Shown here: positions 22,841 through 31,357 of the stretch, one piece after another
Numbering within the stretch: position 1 is the stretch's first letter
Layout: each line of letters opens with the position of its first letter
Origin: CAG-303 sp034172985
Lineage (GTDB): Bacteria > Bacillota > Clostridia > Lachnospirales > Lachnospiraceae
Reading direction: 5' to 3'
DNA length: 36,684 nucleotides
NCBI GenBank assembly: GCA_034172985.1
Contig: JAXFDY010000006.1
Span: 1-36,684 of the forward strand
Notes under the pieces: model-generated
Database searches by the model: none
Seen by the model: only the letters and a program-made list of their open reading frames with translations
Told to the model about the DNA's origin: nothing
Program-made: the position numbers and the translations under genes

Positions 22841-23773
22841 CTATGATTTTAAGATTGTACCTATTTTTCCGGAGGCTCCTTCTTTTGCCTTGGACAGATT
22901 TGTAATAACGGCTTTTCTGTCAGAACCGGATTCTACAAAATTAATAGCAGCTTCGATTTTTGGAAGCTTTGTCAGAGATTTAAATTTATTTTCTTCAATC
23001 AGGGCATTTGCTTCCTCAATCGTAATCTCTTTCAGTTCTCTCTCATCTGACTCACCTTTATTAATAACAAGATAATCATGATCAGTGAGAAGAAGCAGTG
23101 TAGATGCATCCAACATATCAGCTAATTTAGCGGCTGTATAATCTTTTTCAATGATAGCACTGGCTCCTTTCAGAACAGTTCTCTGATCAAGAACCGGAAT
23201 ACCACCGCCACCGGCAGCAATAACAATATGACCGGCATCTACAAGTGTTTTGATGGAATCAATTTCATAAATATCAATTGGCTTTGGAGACGCGATAATT
23301 CTTCGATAAGCACCATCTTCTTCTACCACATAATTTCCTTTTTTCTCTTCAAGTTCTGCCTCTGTTTTAGTCATTTTTCGGCCGATTACTTTTGTCGGAT
23401 TGTGGAATGCAGGATCAAACGGATCTACCCGAACCTGAGTGATTACTGTGGCTACAGGTTTATAGATTCCTCTGTTCAATAATTCGGAACGAATAGCATT
23501 CTGTAAGTCATAACCAATATATCCCTGACTCATGGCACCACAAACTGACATCGGGGCAACGGTCTGATTTGTATCAAGACGGCTGAACTCTGCCATAGCT
23601 GTCTGAATCGTACCAATCTGTGGACCATTGCTATGAGTAATAATAATTTCATATTTTGCTTCTACAAGATCAGCAATTGCTTTTGCTGCAAGTTTTACTC
23701 TTTCATGCTGTTCAGGAAAAGTATCGCCAAATGCATTTCTTCCCAAAGCAACAACAATTTTATTATTTTCCAT
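22841..23773 (-). CDS. arcC: Carbamate kinase
   Basis: A 310-residue amino-acid-kinase-fold enzyme that makes ATP from carbamoyl phosphate and ADP in arginine or allantoin breakdown. Family marks: THSNGPQIG, MSQGYIGYDLQNA, VDPFDPAFHNPTKVIG, AAGGGGIPV, KDYTAAKLAD and LLLLTDHDYLVIN. The N-terminal nucleotide loop reads VVALGRNAFGDTFPEQ where most members have VALGGNAL, an arginine in place of a glycine. No arcA or arcB is nearby; it stands alone with its own promoter (23834-23862) and a shared terminator. Confidence 0.94.
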   Translation of the reverse strand: MENNKIVVALGRNAFGDTFPEQHERVKLAAKAIADLVEAKYEIIITHSNGPQIGTIQTAMAEFSRLDTNQTVAPMSVCGAMSQGYIGYDLQNAIRSELLNRGIYKPVATVITQVRVDPFDPAFHNPTKVIGRKMTKTEAELEEKKGNYVVEEDGAYRRIIASPKPIDIYEIDSIKTLVDAGHIVIAAGGGGIPVLDQRTVLKGASAIIEKDYTAAKLADMLDASTLLLLTDHDYLVINKGESDERELKEITIEEANALIEENKFKSLTKLPKIEAAINFVESGSDRKAVITNLSKAKEGASGKIGTILKS

Positions 23774-23833
23774 AATAATATATCCTTTCGTGCTTTACTC
23801 AAAGTCATTGTAAGACCTTTTTATTATTTTATA

Positions 23834-23862
23834 AGTATACATTAATCCGAGAAAATTTTCAA
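23834..23862 (-). promoter_or_regulatory. Promoter for arcC
   Basis: On the minus strand TTGAAA (23857-23862), 17 bases, TATACT (23834-23839), starting just after the stop of the CotH gene. No terminator separates it from that gene. Confidence 0.7.
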
Positions 23863-23865
23863 CAT

Positions 23866-26046
23866 TTAAAATACTTTATAGTTAGAAAGTGTCACAACTT
23901 TATCTGCATTTTTTGTGGTTGTATTTTCTGTTATATAGCGACCGGCAGAATCTTTGATACGGATTTGAACAATGTTGTGTTCCTTTTGAGCCAAAACATC
24001 TTTGCTGACAGTAACACTGGCGGTGCCGTTTATGACAGTTGAATCTGTGAATGTAGTTCCATTAATTTCAAAACTGATGGAAGAAGCAGATGTATCGGTT
24101 GTTTGAGCTGTGATTCTGACACTGCCGTCATCCAGCCAGATTATATCCGTAAGATTTAGCTTGTCGGAAGCTTTGTAATAACCTAAAGAGTTGACAAGGT
24201 TATCAAAAGAAGAAAATTGTTCATCCAGCCAGGAGATTCTTTCGTTGATAAAAAAATCGAGGCTGTTAAAGGCATCATCAAAAAGCTGTCCATTATATTG
24301 AAGATAAGAATAACTCCATCTTTCATCATCAGCGTGTCCGGCATCGGATAGTTCTTCATGATAAGTATCAAGTATGCCGCCTTCTTTTATAATCTCTTCC
24401 AAAAGAGTAGGGCGGATTTCCTGATATTTTTCATAAACCTTCAATAGAAAATAAGGATCTTTGATGAGGAAACGATTCCATTGAACAGATTGGTAACATT
24501 GCTCGTTGGTAAAATAATTATCTGTCGTCTGCCAGATATCTGTAAAGTTTGTATAAATCTGGTACATATTATCATTTCCAAATGCCCAGTCAAAATCCCA
24601 TACCGGATTAAGCTCAGCTAGTCCATCGATATCTTTGGAAATAAAAACACTATTTTTCATGGAATCCCAATTTACAGTAAGCTCGCATATAAGAAAATTA
24701 TTGATTAGAGAATCTATATCAAATAATTCTGAATAGTGTAGTCCGTCGTATTCTTTTGCAGAAAAAGATGCAGGACTTACGGAATAAGACCATCCCTTGT
24801 TCCAGTCAAAACGTCCCGGTATTGCTTTATAATGGGTGTCATCATCATGATATACAAAATCGGAACTATGTAGAGCATATTCAAAAGTTTGAATGTATGT
24901 TTTGGCATAATCAGATAATTCTTCGTTTGTACCGGCAGTTTCCGGCTGACTAAAATAGAAAGGCTGCATAAAATTAGTCTGCAGAGAAGTATTGTCCTGT
25001 AAATTTAAATGATAAAAATCCATTTCTAAAAGAAAGCCGCCTGTTGTAGCAGGAATTGTTACATAATCAGATATATTGTAGGTCTTGTTTTCAAAAGAAA
25101 AAGTATAAGGTGAAGAAATCCAGCTAAAATCAGAAATCAAAGCATCTTCCAAAGCGTCCTGTGAATCCTTATTCAGAGATTCTTTATATCCAATTGCTTC
25201 GGCAGCATCTTCGGCAAGTCCTTCCCAATCAAAAATATTGATACGCTCATCTGAAATTCGAAGCTGTTCACAAAGCTGATATACACCCTGATATTCTCCG
25301 TTTAAAATCAGTACCACATTATCGGATTCGGCAGAATAGGAAGCTCCCAGGTCGCCGGAAAGGTCATAAACCAGTTTGTTTCTGATAAAGGTATGATCTA
25401 TGGCATTTGCCAGAAGAACCCAATGCTTGCTGCTACCCATGCCAAGAAGATCGGCTTTATCATCCAGTTTGATTTTATAAGGCTGTTTGTCCAGATAACG
25501 GGTGGAATTTCCACGAAGCTTTACAGATACACCGCCATTATATAATTCGGAATTCTCATTATCGTAAGTTTCATTCCCCTGAACCGATAAATTACCGGAA
25601 GTATAAGTATCCCGGATGTGAAGATCTGTATCCAGATAAAGGACAGGAAGTGAACTGAGATATAAGCTTGCCTCATATTTTTTTCCCTGTTTCGTTGTGG
25701 CTGTAACAGTGATAAAAGACTCGTTATCTTCTTCAGAAGGAGTATAAGAGGTACTGTTTTCTTTCACAATTTTATCATTTACCTTCCAGATAAAAGACCA
25801 GTCAGATGTGTCGTTGGGAGGATTTATAATACACACTGTAATGGGTTCGCCTATGACAATGCTGGAATTTTTAAATGCCAGATATGTTTTTGTCGTCGAT
25901 GAAGATGTATTCGAGGAAACATTTCTGCTTTGTGTCCGCTCAGATTCCATAAAAACAACTTTCCCTGCAATATAAATAATCATAAGAATACAGATGGCGA
26001 TCAAAGTCCATTGTTGTAGTTTGAGTGGTGCAAATTTGTTTTTCAT
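23866..26046 (-). CDS. Membrane-anchored CotH-family protein
   Basis: A 726-residue protein starting with a membrane helix (about 12-32), then a Ser/Thr-rich stretch, a small Ig-like region (about 55-135) and a CotH domain (about 140-500). CotH marks are VKLRGNSTRYLDKQPYKIKL (175-194), HWVLLANAIDHTFIRNKL, ILNGEYQGVYQLCEQLR (247-263) and the probable metal/catalytic motif WDFDWAFGN (483-491). CotH proteins have an atypical kinase fold that phosphorylates spore-coat proteins in Bacillus; anchored relatives outside sporulation are poorly understood. A C-terminal Ig-like beta region follows (about 640-726). The chosen ATG overlaps the ABC-F stop as ATGA with GGGAGG upstream; a longer in-frame start 78 bases earlier lies inside ABC-F and lacks a site. 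Confidence 0.87.
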   Translation of the reverse strand: MKNKFAPLKLQQWTLIAICILMIIYIAGKVVFMESERTQSRNVSSNTSSSTTKTYLAFKNSSIVIGEPITVCIINPPNDTSDWSFIWKVNDKIVKENSTSYTPSEEDNESFITVTATTKQGKKYEASLYLSSLPVLYLDTDLHIRDTYTSGNLSVQGNETYDNENSELYNGGVSVKLRGNSTRYLDKQPYKIKLDDKADLLGMGSSKHWVLLANAIDHTFIRNKLVYDLSGDLGASYSAESDNVVLILNGEYQGVYQLCEQLRISDERINIFDWEGLAEDAAEAIGYKESLNKDSQDALEDALISDFSWISSPYTFSFENKTYNISDYVTIPATTGGFLLEMDFYHLNLQDNTSLQTNFMQPFYFSQPETAGTNEELSDYAKTYIQTFEYALHSSDFVYHDDDTHYKAIPGRFDWNKGWSYSVSPASFSAKEYDGLHYSELFDIDSLINNFLICELTVNWDSMKNSVFISKDIDGLAELNPVWDFDWAFGNDNMYQIYTNFTDIWQTTDNYFTNEQCYQSVQWNRFLIKDPYFLLKVYEKYQEIRPTLLEEIIKEGGILDTYHEELSDAGHADDERWSYSYLQYNGQLFDDAFNSLDFFINERISWLDEQFSSFDNLVNSLGYYKASDKLNLTDIIWLDDGSVRITAQTTDTSASSISFEINGTTFTDSTVINGTASVTVSKDVLAQKEHNIVQIRIKDSAGRYITENTTTKNADKVVTLSNYKVF

Positions 26047-27962
26047 TGTAAATCCTCCCATTTTTCGTAGAGTTCTTCTAACTCTATGTTTGCGGAAGTT
26101 ATTTTTTCCTGAACTTCCATACATTTTGACGGTACACTATAGACTTCTTCTTTTCCAAGTTCTGCATTCAATGCTTCAAGTAACTCTTCCAGAGCCATAA
26201 TTTTTTCTTCTGTTTTCTTTTGTTCGTTTTCACGTTTTCGCTTTTGAGCCTGTAGTTCTTTCTGGGCTTTCCACTCTTCTTTTGAATGAGAGACAGAGGA
26301 ACTGCTTGATACTGCTGCGGTTTCCGGTTCCAAAGACTGTAGGGTAAGGGAAGATAGATGTTCGTGCTTCTCCAGATAATAATCATAATCTCCGTTATAA
26401 GAAGTCAGGGTTTTATATTCTAAATCAAGAATTCTTGAAGCTGTACGATTTATGAAATACCGATCATGAGAAACATAAAGAACCGTTCCTGTATAATCAT
26501 TTAAAGCATCTTCCAGAATTTCTTTTGAGTCAATATCCAGATGGTTGGTTGGCTCATCAAGAATCAAAAAATTGGCTTCTGACAGCATAAGCTTTGCCAG
26601 AGAAACACGTCCGCGTTCGCCACCACTCAAATCTCCAATCAGCTTGAACACATCTTCGCCTGTAAATAAAAAAGAAGCAAGGACATTGCGGATTTCTGTG
26701 TTGGATAAATCAGGATATGCATCTGAAATTTCTTCGAAAATTGTTTTCTCTTTATTTAATACATGATGTTCCTGATCATAATAACCAATGTGGACTTTGG
26801 CTCCAAGTGTAATCTCTCCGGCATCCGGTTTTAACAATTGGTTAATTATTTTTAATATCGTTGTTTTTCCGGTTCCATTATTTCCGATAATTGCAACTTT
26901 TTCCCCACGTTTCATTTCAAAATTAAGATTTTCAAAAAGTATATGTGAGCCAAAGCTTTTGCTAAGACCTTTCACAGAAAGAACATCATTTCCACTTAAA
27001 ACCTTTGGCTCAAGCTTAAAACGCATGGTTTTATCCGGTCCGTCCGGTCGGTCAAGAACATCTATCTTGTCCAGCATCTTTTGCCGGCTCTCAGCTCTTT
27101 TAATCGATTTTTCCCGGTTAAAGGATTTTAATTTTGCAATAACTTCCTCCTGGTGCTTAATATCTCTCTGCTGGTTGATGTACTGTTTTAATTCCGCATC
27201 TCTTAACATTGCTTTTTTTGCGGCATAATCACTGTAGTTGCCGGAAAAAACAGTCACCTTTGTGCGGTCAATCTCTACAACCTTTGAGACAATTTTGTCT
27301 AAAAAATAACGGTCATGAGCCACGATAATCACGGTGCCGTTGTAATTTGAAAGGTAATTTTCCAGCCAGCTGATAGATCCAATGTCAAGATGGTTGGTCG
27401 GCTCGTCCAGAAGAATGATATCAGGTTTTGAGAGAAGCAGTTTTCCCAATGAAACCCTCGTTTTTTGTCCTCCTGATAATGTGGAAATGGGCTTTTTAAA
27501 ATCATTCTCATCAAAGCCTAATCCTTTCAGGACACCGGTGATTTCACTTTTACAGGCATAACCATTTTCCTGCTCGAACTGATGCGTCAGATTTGTATAT
27601 GTTTTTAAAGCTGCCTCTAATTCATCACCGGAAAGAGATTTCATCTGAAGTTCCAGACTTCGCATTTTTCTCTCGGTATCAAGAAGCTCCTGCTTTACAG
27701 TTAAAAGCTCATCAAAAATTGTATTTTCGGAAGAAACATTCTGATCCTGGGCCAGATATCCAATCGTTTTATCTTTTGCGATAATCACTTCGCCTTTGTC
27801 TGCAGATAATTCTTTCATGATAATTTTTAATAAAGTGGACTTTCCGGCACCATTAATGCCTACAATGGCGATTTTTTCGTATTCGTTGGCCACAAATGAG
27901 CATTTGGAAATGATGGTATTTCCGTCAAAAGATTTTTCTATATTGTTACATGATAATATCAT
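26043..27962 (-). CDS. ABC-F family ATPase (YdiF/Uup-like)
   Basis: A 639-residue soluble protein with two ATP-binding cassettes and no membrane domain. Cassette 1: Walker A GINGAGKSTLL, signature LSGGQKTRVSLGK, Walker B LLDEPTNHLD. Cassette 2: GNNGTGKTTILK, LSGGERGRVSLAK, LILDEPTNHLD. A linker between them and a C-terminal coiled coil (about 540-639, rich in K/E/Q) complete the ABC-F plan. Such proteins act on ribosomes (translation factors or antibiotic protection) or, for Uup, on DNA/ribosome biology; this one resembles the housekeeping YdiF type. Start at 27962 is supported by GAGGT; an upstream TTG has no site. Translationally coupled to the CotH gene by ATGA. Confidence 0.92.
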   Translation of the reverse strand: MILSCNNIEKSFDGNTIISKCSFVANEYEKIAIVGINGAGKSTLLKIIMKELSADKGEVIIAKDKTIGYLAQDQNVSSENTIFDELLTVKQELLDTERKMRSLELQMKSLSGDELEAALKTYTNLTHQFEQENGYACKSEITGVLKGLGFDENDFKKPISTLSGGQKTRVSLGKLLLSKPDIILLDEPTNHLDIGSISWLENYLSNYNGTVIIVAHDRYFLDKIVSKVVEIDRTKVTVFSGNYSDYAAKKAMLRDAELKQYINQQRDIKHQEEVIAKLKSFNREKSIKRAESRQKMLDKIDVLDRPDGPDKTMRFKLEPKVLSGNDVLSVKGLSKSFGSHILFENLNFEMKRGEKVAIIGNNGTGKTTILKIINQLLKPDAGEITLGAKVHIGYYDQEHHVLNKEKTIFEEISDAYPDLSNTEIRNVLASFLFTGEDVFKLIGDLSGGERGRVSLAKLMLSEANFLILDEPTNHLDIDSKEILEDALNDYTGTVLYVSHDRYFINRTASRILDLEYKTLTSYNGDYDYYLEKHEHLSSLTLQSLEPETAAVSSSSSVSHSKEEWKAQKELQAQKRKRENEQKKTEEKIMALEELLEALNAELGKEEVYSVPSKCMEVQEKITSANIELEELYEKWEDLQ

Positions 27963-28040
27963 AATATACCTCGTTCGTGTCAAAATATTTTGGTAACTTA
28001 TTATATCACAGAAGCAATATAAAATAAATCAAAAAATGAT

Positions 28041-28058
28041 TTGTTTAAAATTTGACAA
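28041..28058. promoter_or_regulatory. Likely Rex operator
   Basis: The sequence TTGTTTAAAATTTGACAA matches the clostridial Rex site TTGTTAA-N4-TTAACAA at 12 of 14 defined positions. It overlaps the -35 of the rex promoter, a position suited to self-repression. The consensus is recalled from published Rex regulon work. Confidence 0.65.
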
Positions 28059-28080
28059 TCTGAAAAAATAATACTATACT
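28052..28080 (+). promoter_or_regulatory. Sigma-A promoter for rex
   Basis: TTGACA (28052-28057), 17 bases, TATACT (28075-28080), with the rex ATG 34 bases further on. The -35 lies inside the probable Rex operator. Confidence 0.8.
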
Positions 28081-28113
28081 ATAGAAAAGTATGTTTAAGA
28101 TGAGGTGAAAGGC

Positions 28114-28752
28114 ATGGAAGAGCAACGCCGTATTTCAAGTGCCGTGATTAACCGGTTACCCAGATATCACAGGCATTTAGGCGAACTAATTGAAATGGGA
28201 GTAGAAAGAATATCCTCAGGAGAACTGAGTAAACGGATGCATGTAACCGCTTCACAGATTCGTCAGGATTTAAATAATTTTGGAGGGTTTGGACAACAGG
28301 GATATGGATATAATGTTCAGTATTTATATCAGGAAATCGGAAAAATCCTTGGATTAGAAAAAAAATATAATATGGCGATTATCGGGGCAGGCAATCTTGG
28401 ACGTGCCATAGCTAATTATACGAATTTTGAGAAAAGCGGCTTTGGGGTTGTGGGTATTTTTGATATTAACCCTGAATTAAAAGGAAAAACAATTCGTGGT
28501 GTGCCTGTCAGACATATGGATGAACTGGATGAATTCCTGAAACATGAAAAAATAGATATTGCAGCGATTACAGTGCCTAAAGAAAATGCATTGGAAGTGG
28601 CTGATCGGTTGTTAAAACTGGGGGTAAAGGCATTTTGGAATTTTGCACACATTGATTTAAATGTTCCGAAAGATGTGATTGTAGAAAATGTTCATTTATC
28701 AGAGAGTCTGATGAGGATTTCTTATAAACTGTCAAGTGGAGAGAAGAAATAA
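28114..28752 (+). CDS. rex: Redox-sensing transcriptional repressor Rex
   Basis: A 212-residue repressor that senses the NADH/NAD ratio and controls fermentation and electron-transfer genes. N-terminal winged helix (about 1-75) with VINRLPRYHRHLGEL, SSGELSKRMHVTASQIRQDLNNFGGFGQQGYGY; C-terminal Rossmann domain with AIIGAGNLGRAIANY (about 86-100), GIFDINPELKG, AAITVPKENA and FWNFAHIDLNVP. The ATG at 28114 has GAGGTG six bases upstream; a GTG nine bases earlier overlaps that site. Leads the run of genes to yebC. Confidence 0.96.
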   Translation: MEEQRRISSAVINRLPRYHRHLGELIEMGVERISSGELSKRMHVTASQIRQDLNNFGGFGQQGYGYNVQYLYQEIGKILGLEKKYNMAIIGAGNLGRAIANYTNFEKSGFGVVGIFDINPELKGKTIRGVPVRHMDELDEFLKHEKIDIAAITVPKENALEVADRLLKLGVKAFWNFAHIDLNVPKDVIVENVHLSESLMRISYKLSSGEKK

Positions 28753-28774
28753 TAACATACATCAGGAGGTTAAG

Positions 28775-29428
28775 ATGGCAAGGCGCAAAGAAGAAAACAG
28801 AATAGAAAAGTATGAAGCGATATTAGCAAGAATAAGAAATCTGCATCTTCCGCTTTTGACTTTGGACAGGAAGTGGTATTTACTGTTTTCAGGAGGAAAG
28901 CCAAAGTCAATCATGATGATCGAGGACGAATTAAATGATGCTATAAAAAGTCAGGGACGAATCAAGGAAGAAAAACAGCAGTTAAATCATCTGAAAAAGA
29001 AACTGATGAATGAGATTGTGAATAACATGAATGAACCGGAGGATTCAGATGGTTTTAAGAGAATGGAAAAAAGTCGTGATCTGATACAGGAGATTAATGA
29101 TAAATTGATTCTGCTGGAGAATGATGAGCTGGATATTCCGGATATGATGAGGGAGAAAAATGCGGAGCTGGCCATGGAAACAATGGAGTTGTTTTATGAC
29201 GGCATTGCAGATGAGCTGAATGAGATTATGGAACTGGAGAAATGGATTAAAGAGACCAGGGAAGAATTAAAACAGAAGACAGCTCTTTATGACCAAAAAA
29301 TCCGTGAAACGAAAAATATCACAAATTATTTTGACCGGCTTTTAGGACCGGATATTACGCATATGTATATTAATTATCTGAACGGAATATATGATGATGA
29401 CGAGGAGGAAGATGAAGATATTCTGTAA
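28775..29428 (+). CDS. Uncharacterised coiled-coil protein
   Basis: A 217-residue protein I do not recognise. It is soluble, without signal peptide or membrane helix. Residues 1-25 are basic, then LPLLTLDRKWYLLFSGGKP forms a hydrophobic patch near 25-45; most of the rest (about 45-185) is heptad-like and rich in K, E, L and M, and the C-terminus is strongly acidic (DDDEEEDEDIL). The start has AGGAGG five bases upstream. It is 22 bases after rex and 22 bases before acpS, so it is in the same operon. No catalytic motif is seen. It may be a scaffold or regulator; no function is assigned. Confidence 0.8.
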   Translation: MARRKEENRIEKYEAILARIRNLHLPLLTLDRKWYLLFSGGKPKSIMMIEDELNDAIKSQGRIKEEKQQLNHLKKKLMNEIVNNMNEPEDSDGFKRMEKSRDLIQEINDKLILLENDELDIPDMMREKNAELAMETMELFYDGIADELNEIMELEKWIKETREELKQKTALYDQKIRETKNITNYFDRLLGPDITHMYINYLNGIYDDDEEEDEDIL

Positions 29429-29450
29429 AGAAGCAGGTCAGGAGGCATAT

Positions 29451-29837
29451 ATGATTGTTGGAATCGGTAATGACATAATCGAAATTGAACGGGTCAAACG
29501 GGCATGTGAAAAAGAAAACTTTTTAAAAAGAATATATACAGAAAAAGAGATTGCATTATTTGCCGGCAAAGCCCAAAGCCTTGCCGGGAATTTTGCTGTT
29601 AAGGAGGCTGTAGCGAAAGCATTTGGCACTGGATTTACAAGTTTTACACCAAAGGATATAGAGGTATTGCGAAATGAACAGGGCAAACCTTATGTCAAAT
29701 TAACAGGTCAGGCAAAAACAATTGCAGGAGAGCTGGGTGTAAAGAAAATTTTTGTATCTATATCCAATTTGGAACATCTGGCTTCTGCAGTTGCTGTATT
29801 GGAAAAAGAAGATGATGACAGGAGGGAACCGCTATGA
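29451..29837 (+). CDS. acpS: Holo-[acyl-carrier-protein] synthase
   Basis: A 128-residue enzyme that moves the 4'-phosphopantetheine arm from CoA to acyl carrier protein. Magnesium-site motifs are visible: VGIGNDIIEIERV at the N-terminus (D8) and LAGNFAVKEAVAKAFGTGF near 49-67. SISNLEHLASAVAVLE ends it. The ATG at 29451 has AGGAGG five bases upstream; an earlier in-frame ATG lies inside the preceding gene. It overlaps the next gene by ATGA, suggesting coupled translation. Confidence 0.96.
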   Translation: MIVGIGNDIIEIERVKRACEKENFLKRIYTEKEIALFAGKAQSLAGNFAVKEAVAKAFGTGFTSFTPKDIEVLRNEQGKPYVKLTGQAKTIAGELGVKKIFVSISNLEHLASAVAVLEKEDDDRREPL

Positions 29838-31357
29838 AATATGTATTATCTGGAAAAGAAATGAAAGCATTAGATACTTATGCCATAGAAAAAATAGGCA
29901 TTCCTTCGCTGGTTTTGATGGAAAATGCAGCCAATGCTGTTGTCTCAAAGGTGACTGAATCAGGCAGGAAAAGTAAAATTCTGGTAATTTCGGGAATGGG
30001 CAATAACGGTGCAGATGGCCTTGCTGTATATCGGATTCTCCGGATACAGGGATATGACTGTGATTGTATACTGACTGGTAATGAAGAAAAGGCCACGAAA
30101 GAACTTCTGGTTCAAAAAAATATTCTTGAGCAACTGAATCTGCCGGTGCTTGGTGATGAGGCAGAGACTGAAAACTATGATATTATCATTGATGCTGTTT
30201 TTGGAGTGGGATTGTCGAGAGATGTAACAGGAAACTATGAAAAAATCATAAAAAAAATAAATAGCAGCAATGCTTATATAATCTCTGTAGATATTCCTTC
30301 CGGTATTTGTGCAGAGGATGGACGGATATGTAATATAGCAGTGAATGCTGACTGTACTGTCACTTTTGGATATGCAAAAGCAGGCTGTATTCTTTATCCG
30401 GGAAAGAAGAATACTGGCGAATTGCTGGTGAAAGAGATCGGATATCCGAAAAATCTGTGTGAAATAATTGGTGCAAAGGCAAAATATATACAGGATGAAG
30501 ATTTATATATTCTTCCTAAAAGGGATGTGGATGGAAATAAAGGAACCTTTGGGAAAATTTTGCTGATTGCCGGCTCGGAAAAATATTGTGGCGCGGCAAT
30601 CCTGTCCTGTAAGGCAGCCTATAAGATGGGTGCCGGTATGGTGAAAGTGATTACACATGAAAACAATAGAAATGTGCTATGCTCCAATGTTCCTGAATCG
30701 TTGTGTTTTTGTTATGAGCATTGGGATGAAGCATTGGAAACGGAGCTTGAAAATGGGATTCGCTGGGCGGATGTGATTGCCGTGGGACCTGGAATTTCCC
30801 AATCTGCCACAGCGAAAAACATGCTTGCATTCGTATTGCGGGAACATAAAAACAAAACGGTGATTCTGGATGCAGATGCGTTAAATCTTATGGCAGAGGA
30901 TGAAAACTTAAAAAATATGCTGGATTCTAATATGGTGATTACCCCTCATATTATGGAAATGGCCAGATTGACAGGAAAGATACCGGAAGAAATCAAAAAA
31001 AATCCGGAAGTAACTGCGTCAGAATTTGCAAAGGATTATGGATGTATCGTTGTGTTAAAGGATGCAATCACTGTGGTATCAGACAGCCGGGAAGTATATT
31101 ACAATACTTCGGGGAATTCCGGCATGGCAGTGGCCGGCAGCGGAGATGTACTGACGGGAATATTATCAGCGGCTTCGGTATGGAAGATACCTTCTTTGAA
31201 AAGGACAGCAGTATCGGTTTATATTCACGGACGGGCGGGAGATATGGCGGCCGGAAAATATGGTGAACATGGTATGACTTCCTGCAATCTGATAGAGGGT
31301 CTGGAACTTTTATATCGGGAATTGAAAGGGAACAAGAGAGGAAAAGAAAATGGATGA
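29834..31357 (+). CDS. nnr: Bifunctional NAD(P)H-hydrate epimerase/dehydratase
   Basis: A 507-residue metabolite-repair enzyme. The N-terminal YjeF epimerase domain (about 1-215) shows GMGNNGADGLAVYRIL and DAVFGVGLSRDVTG; the C-terminal ADP-dependent dehydratase domain (about 235-500) shows KGTFGKILLIAGSEKYCGAA, LDADALNLMA, TPHIMEMARLTG and AVAGSGDVLTGIL. Together they restore hydrated NADH and NADPH. It overlaps acpS by 4 bases and alr by 8 bases. This acpS-nnr-alr order is common in Firmicutes. Confidence 0.96.
   Translation: MKYVLSGKEMKALDTYAIEKIGIPSLVLMENAANAVVSKVTESGRKSKILVISGMGNNGADGLAVYRILRIQGYDCDCILTGNEEKATKELLVQKNILEQLNLPVLGDEAETENYDIIIDAVFGVGLSRDVTGNYEKIIKKINSSNAYIISVDIPSGICAEDGRICNIAVNADCTVTFGYAKAGCILYPGKKNTGELLVKEIGYPKNLCEIIGAKAKYIQDEDLYILPKRDVDGNKGTFGKILLIAGSEKYCGAAILSCKAAYKMGAGMVKVITHENNRNVLCSNVPESLCFCYEHWDEALETELENGIRWADVIAVGPGISQSATAKNMLAFVLREHKNKTVILDADALNLMAEDENLKNMLDSNMVITPHIMEMARLTGKIPEEIKKNPEVTASEFAKDYGCIVVLKDAITVVSDSREVYYNTSGNSGMAVAGSGDVLTGILSAASVWKIPSLKRTAVSVYIHGRAGDMAAGKYGEHGMTSCNLIEGLELLYRELKGNKRGKENG

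Noticed and set aside
26047..26124. Longer start for the CotH protein adding 26 residues.
   Set aside because: It lies inside the ABC-F coding end and lacks a ribosome binding site, while the ATG at 26046 has GGGAGG and the ATGA overlap.
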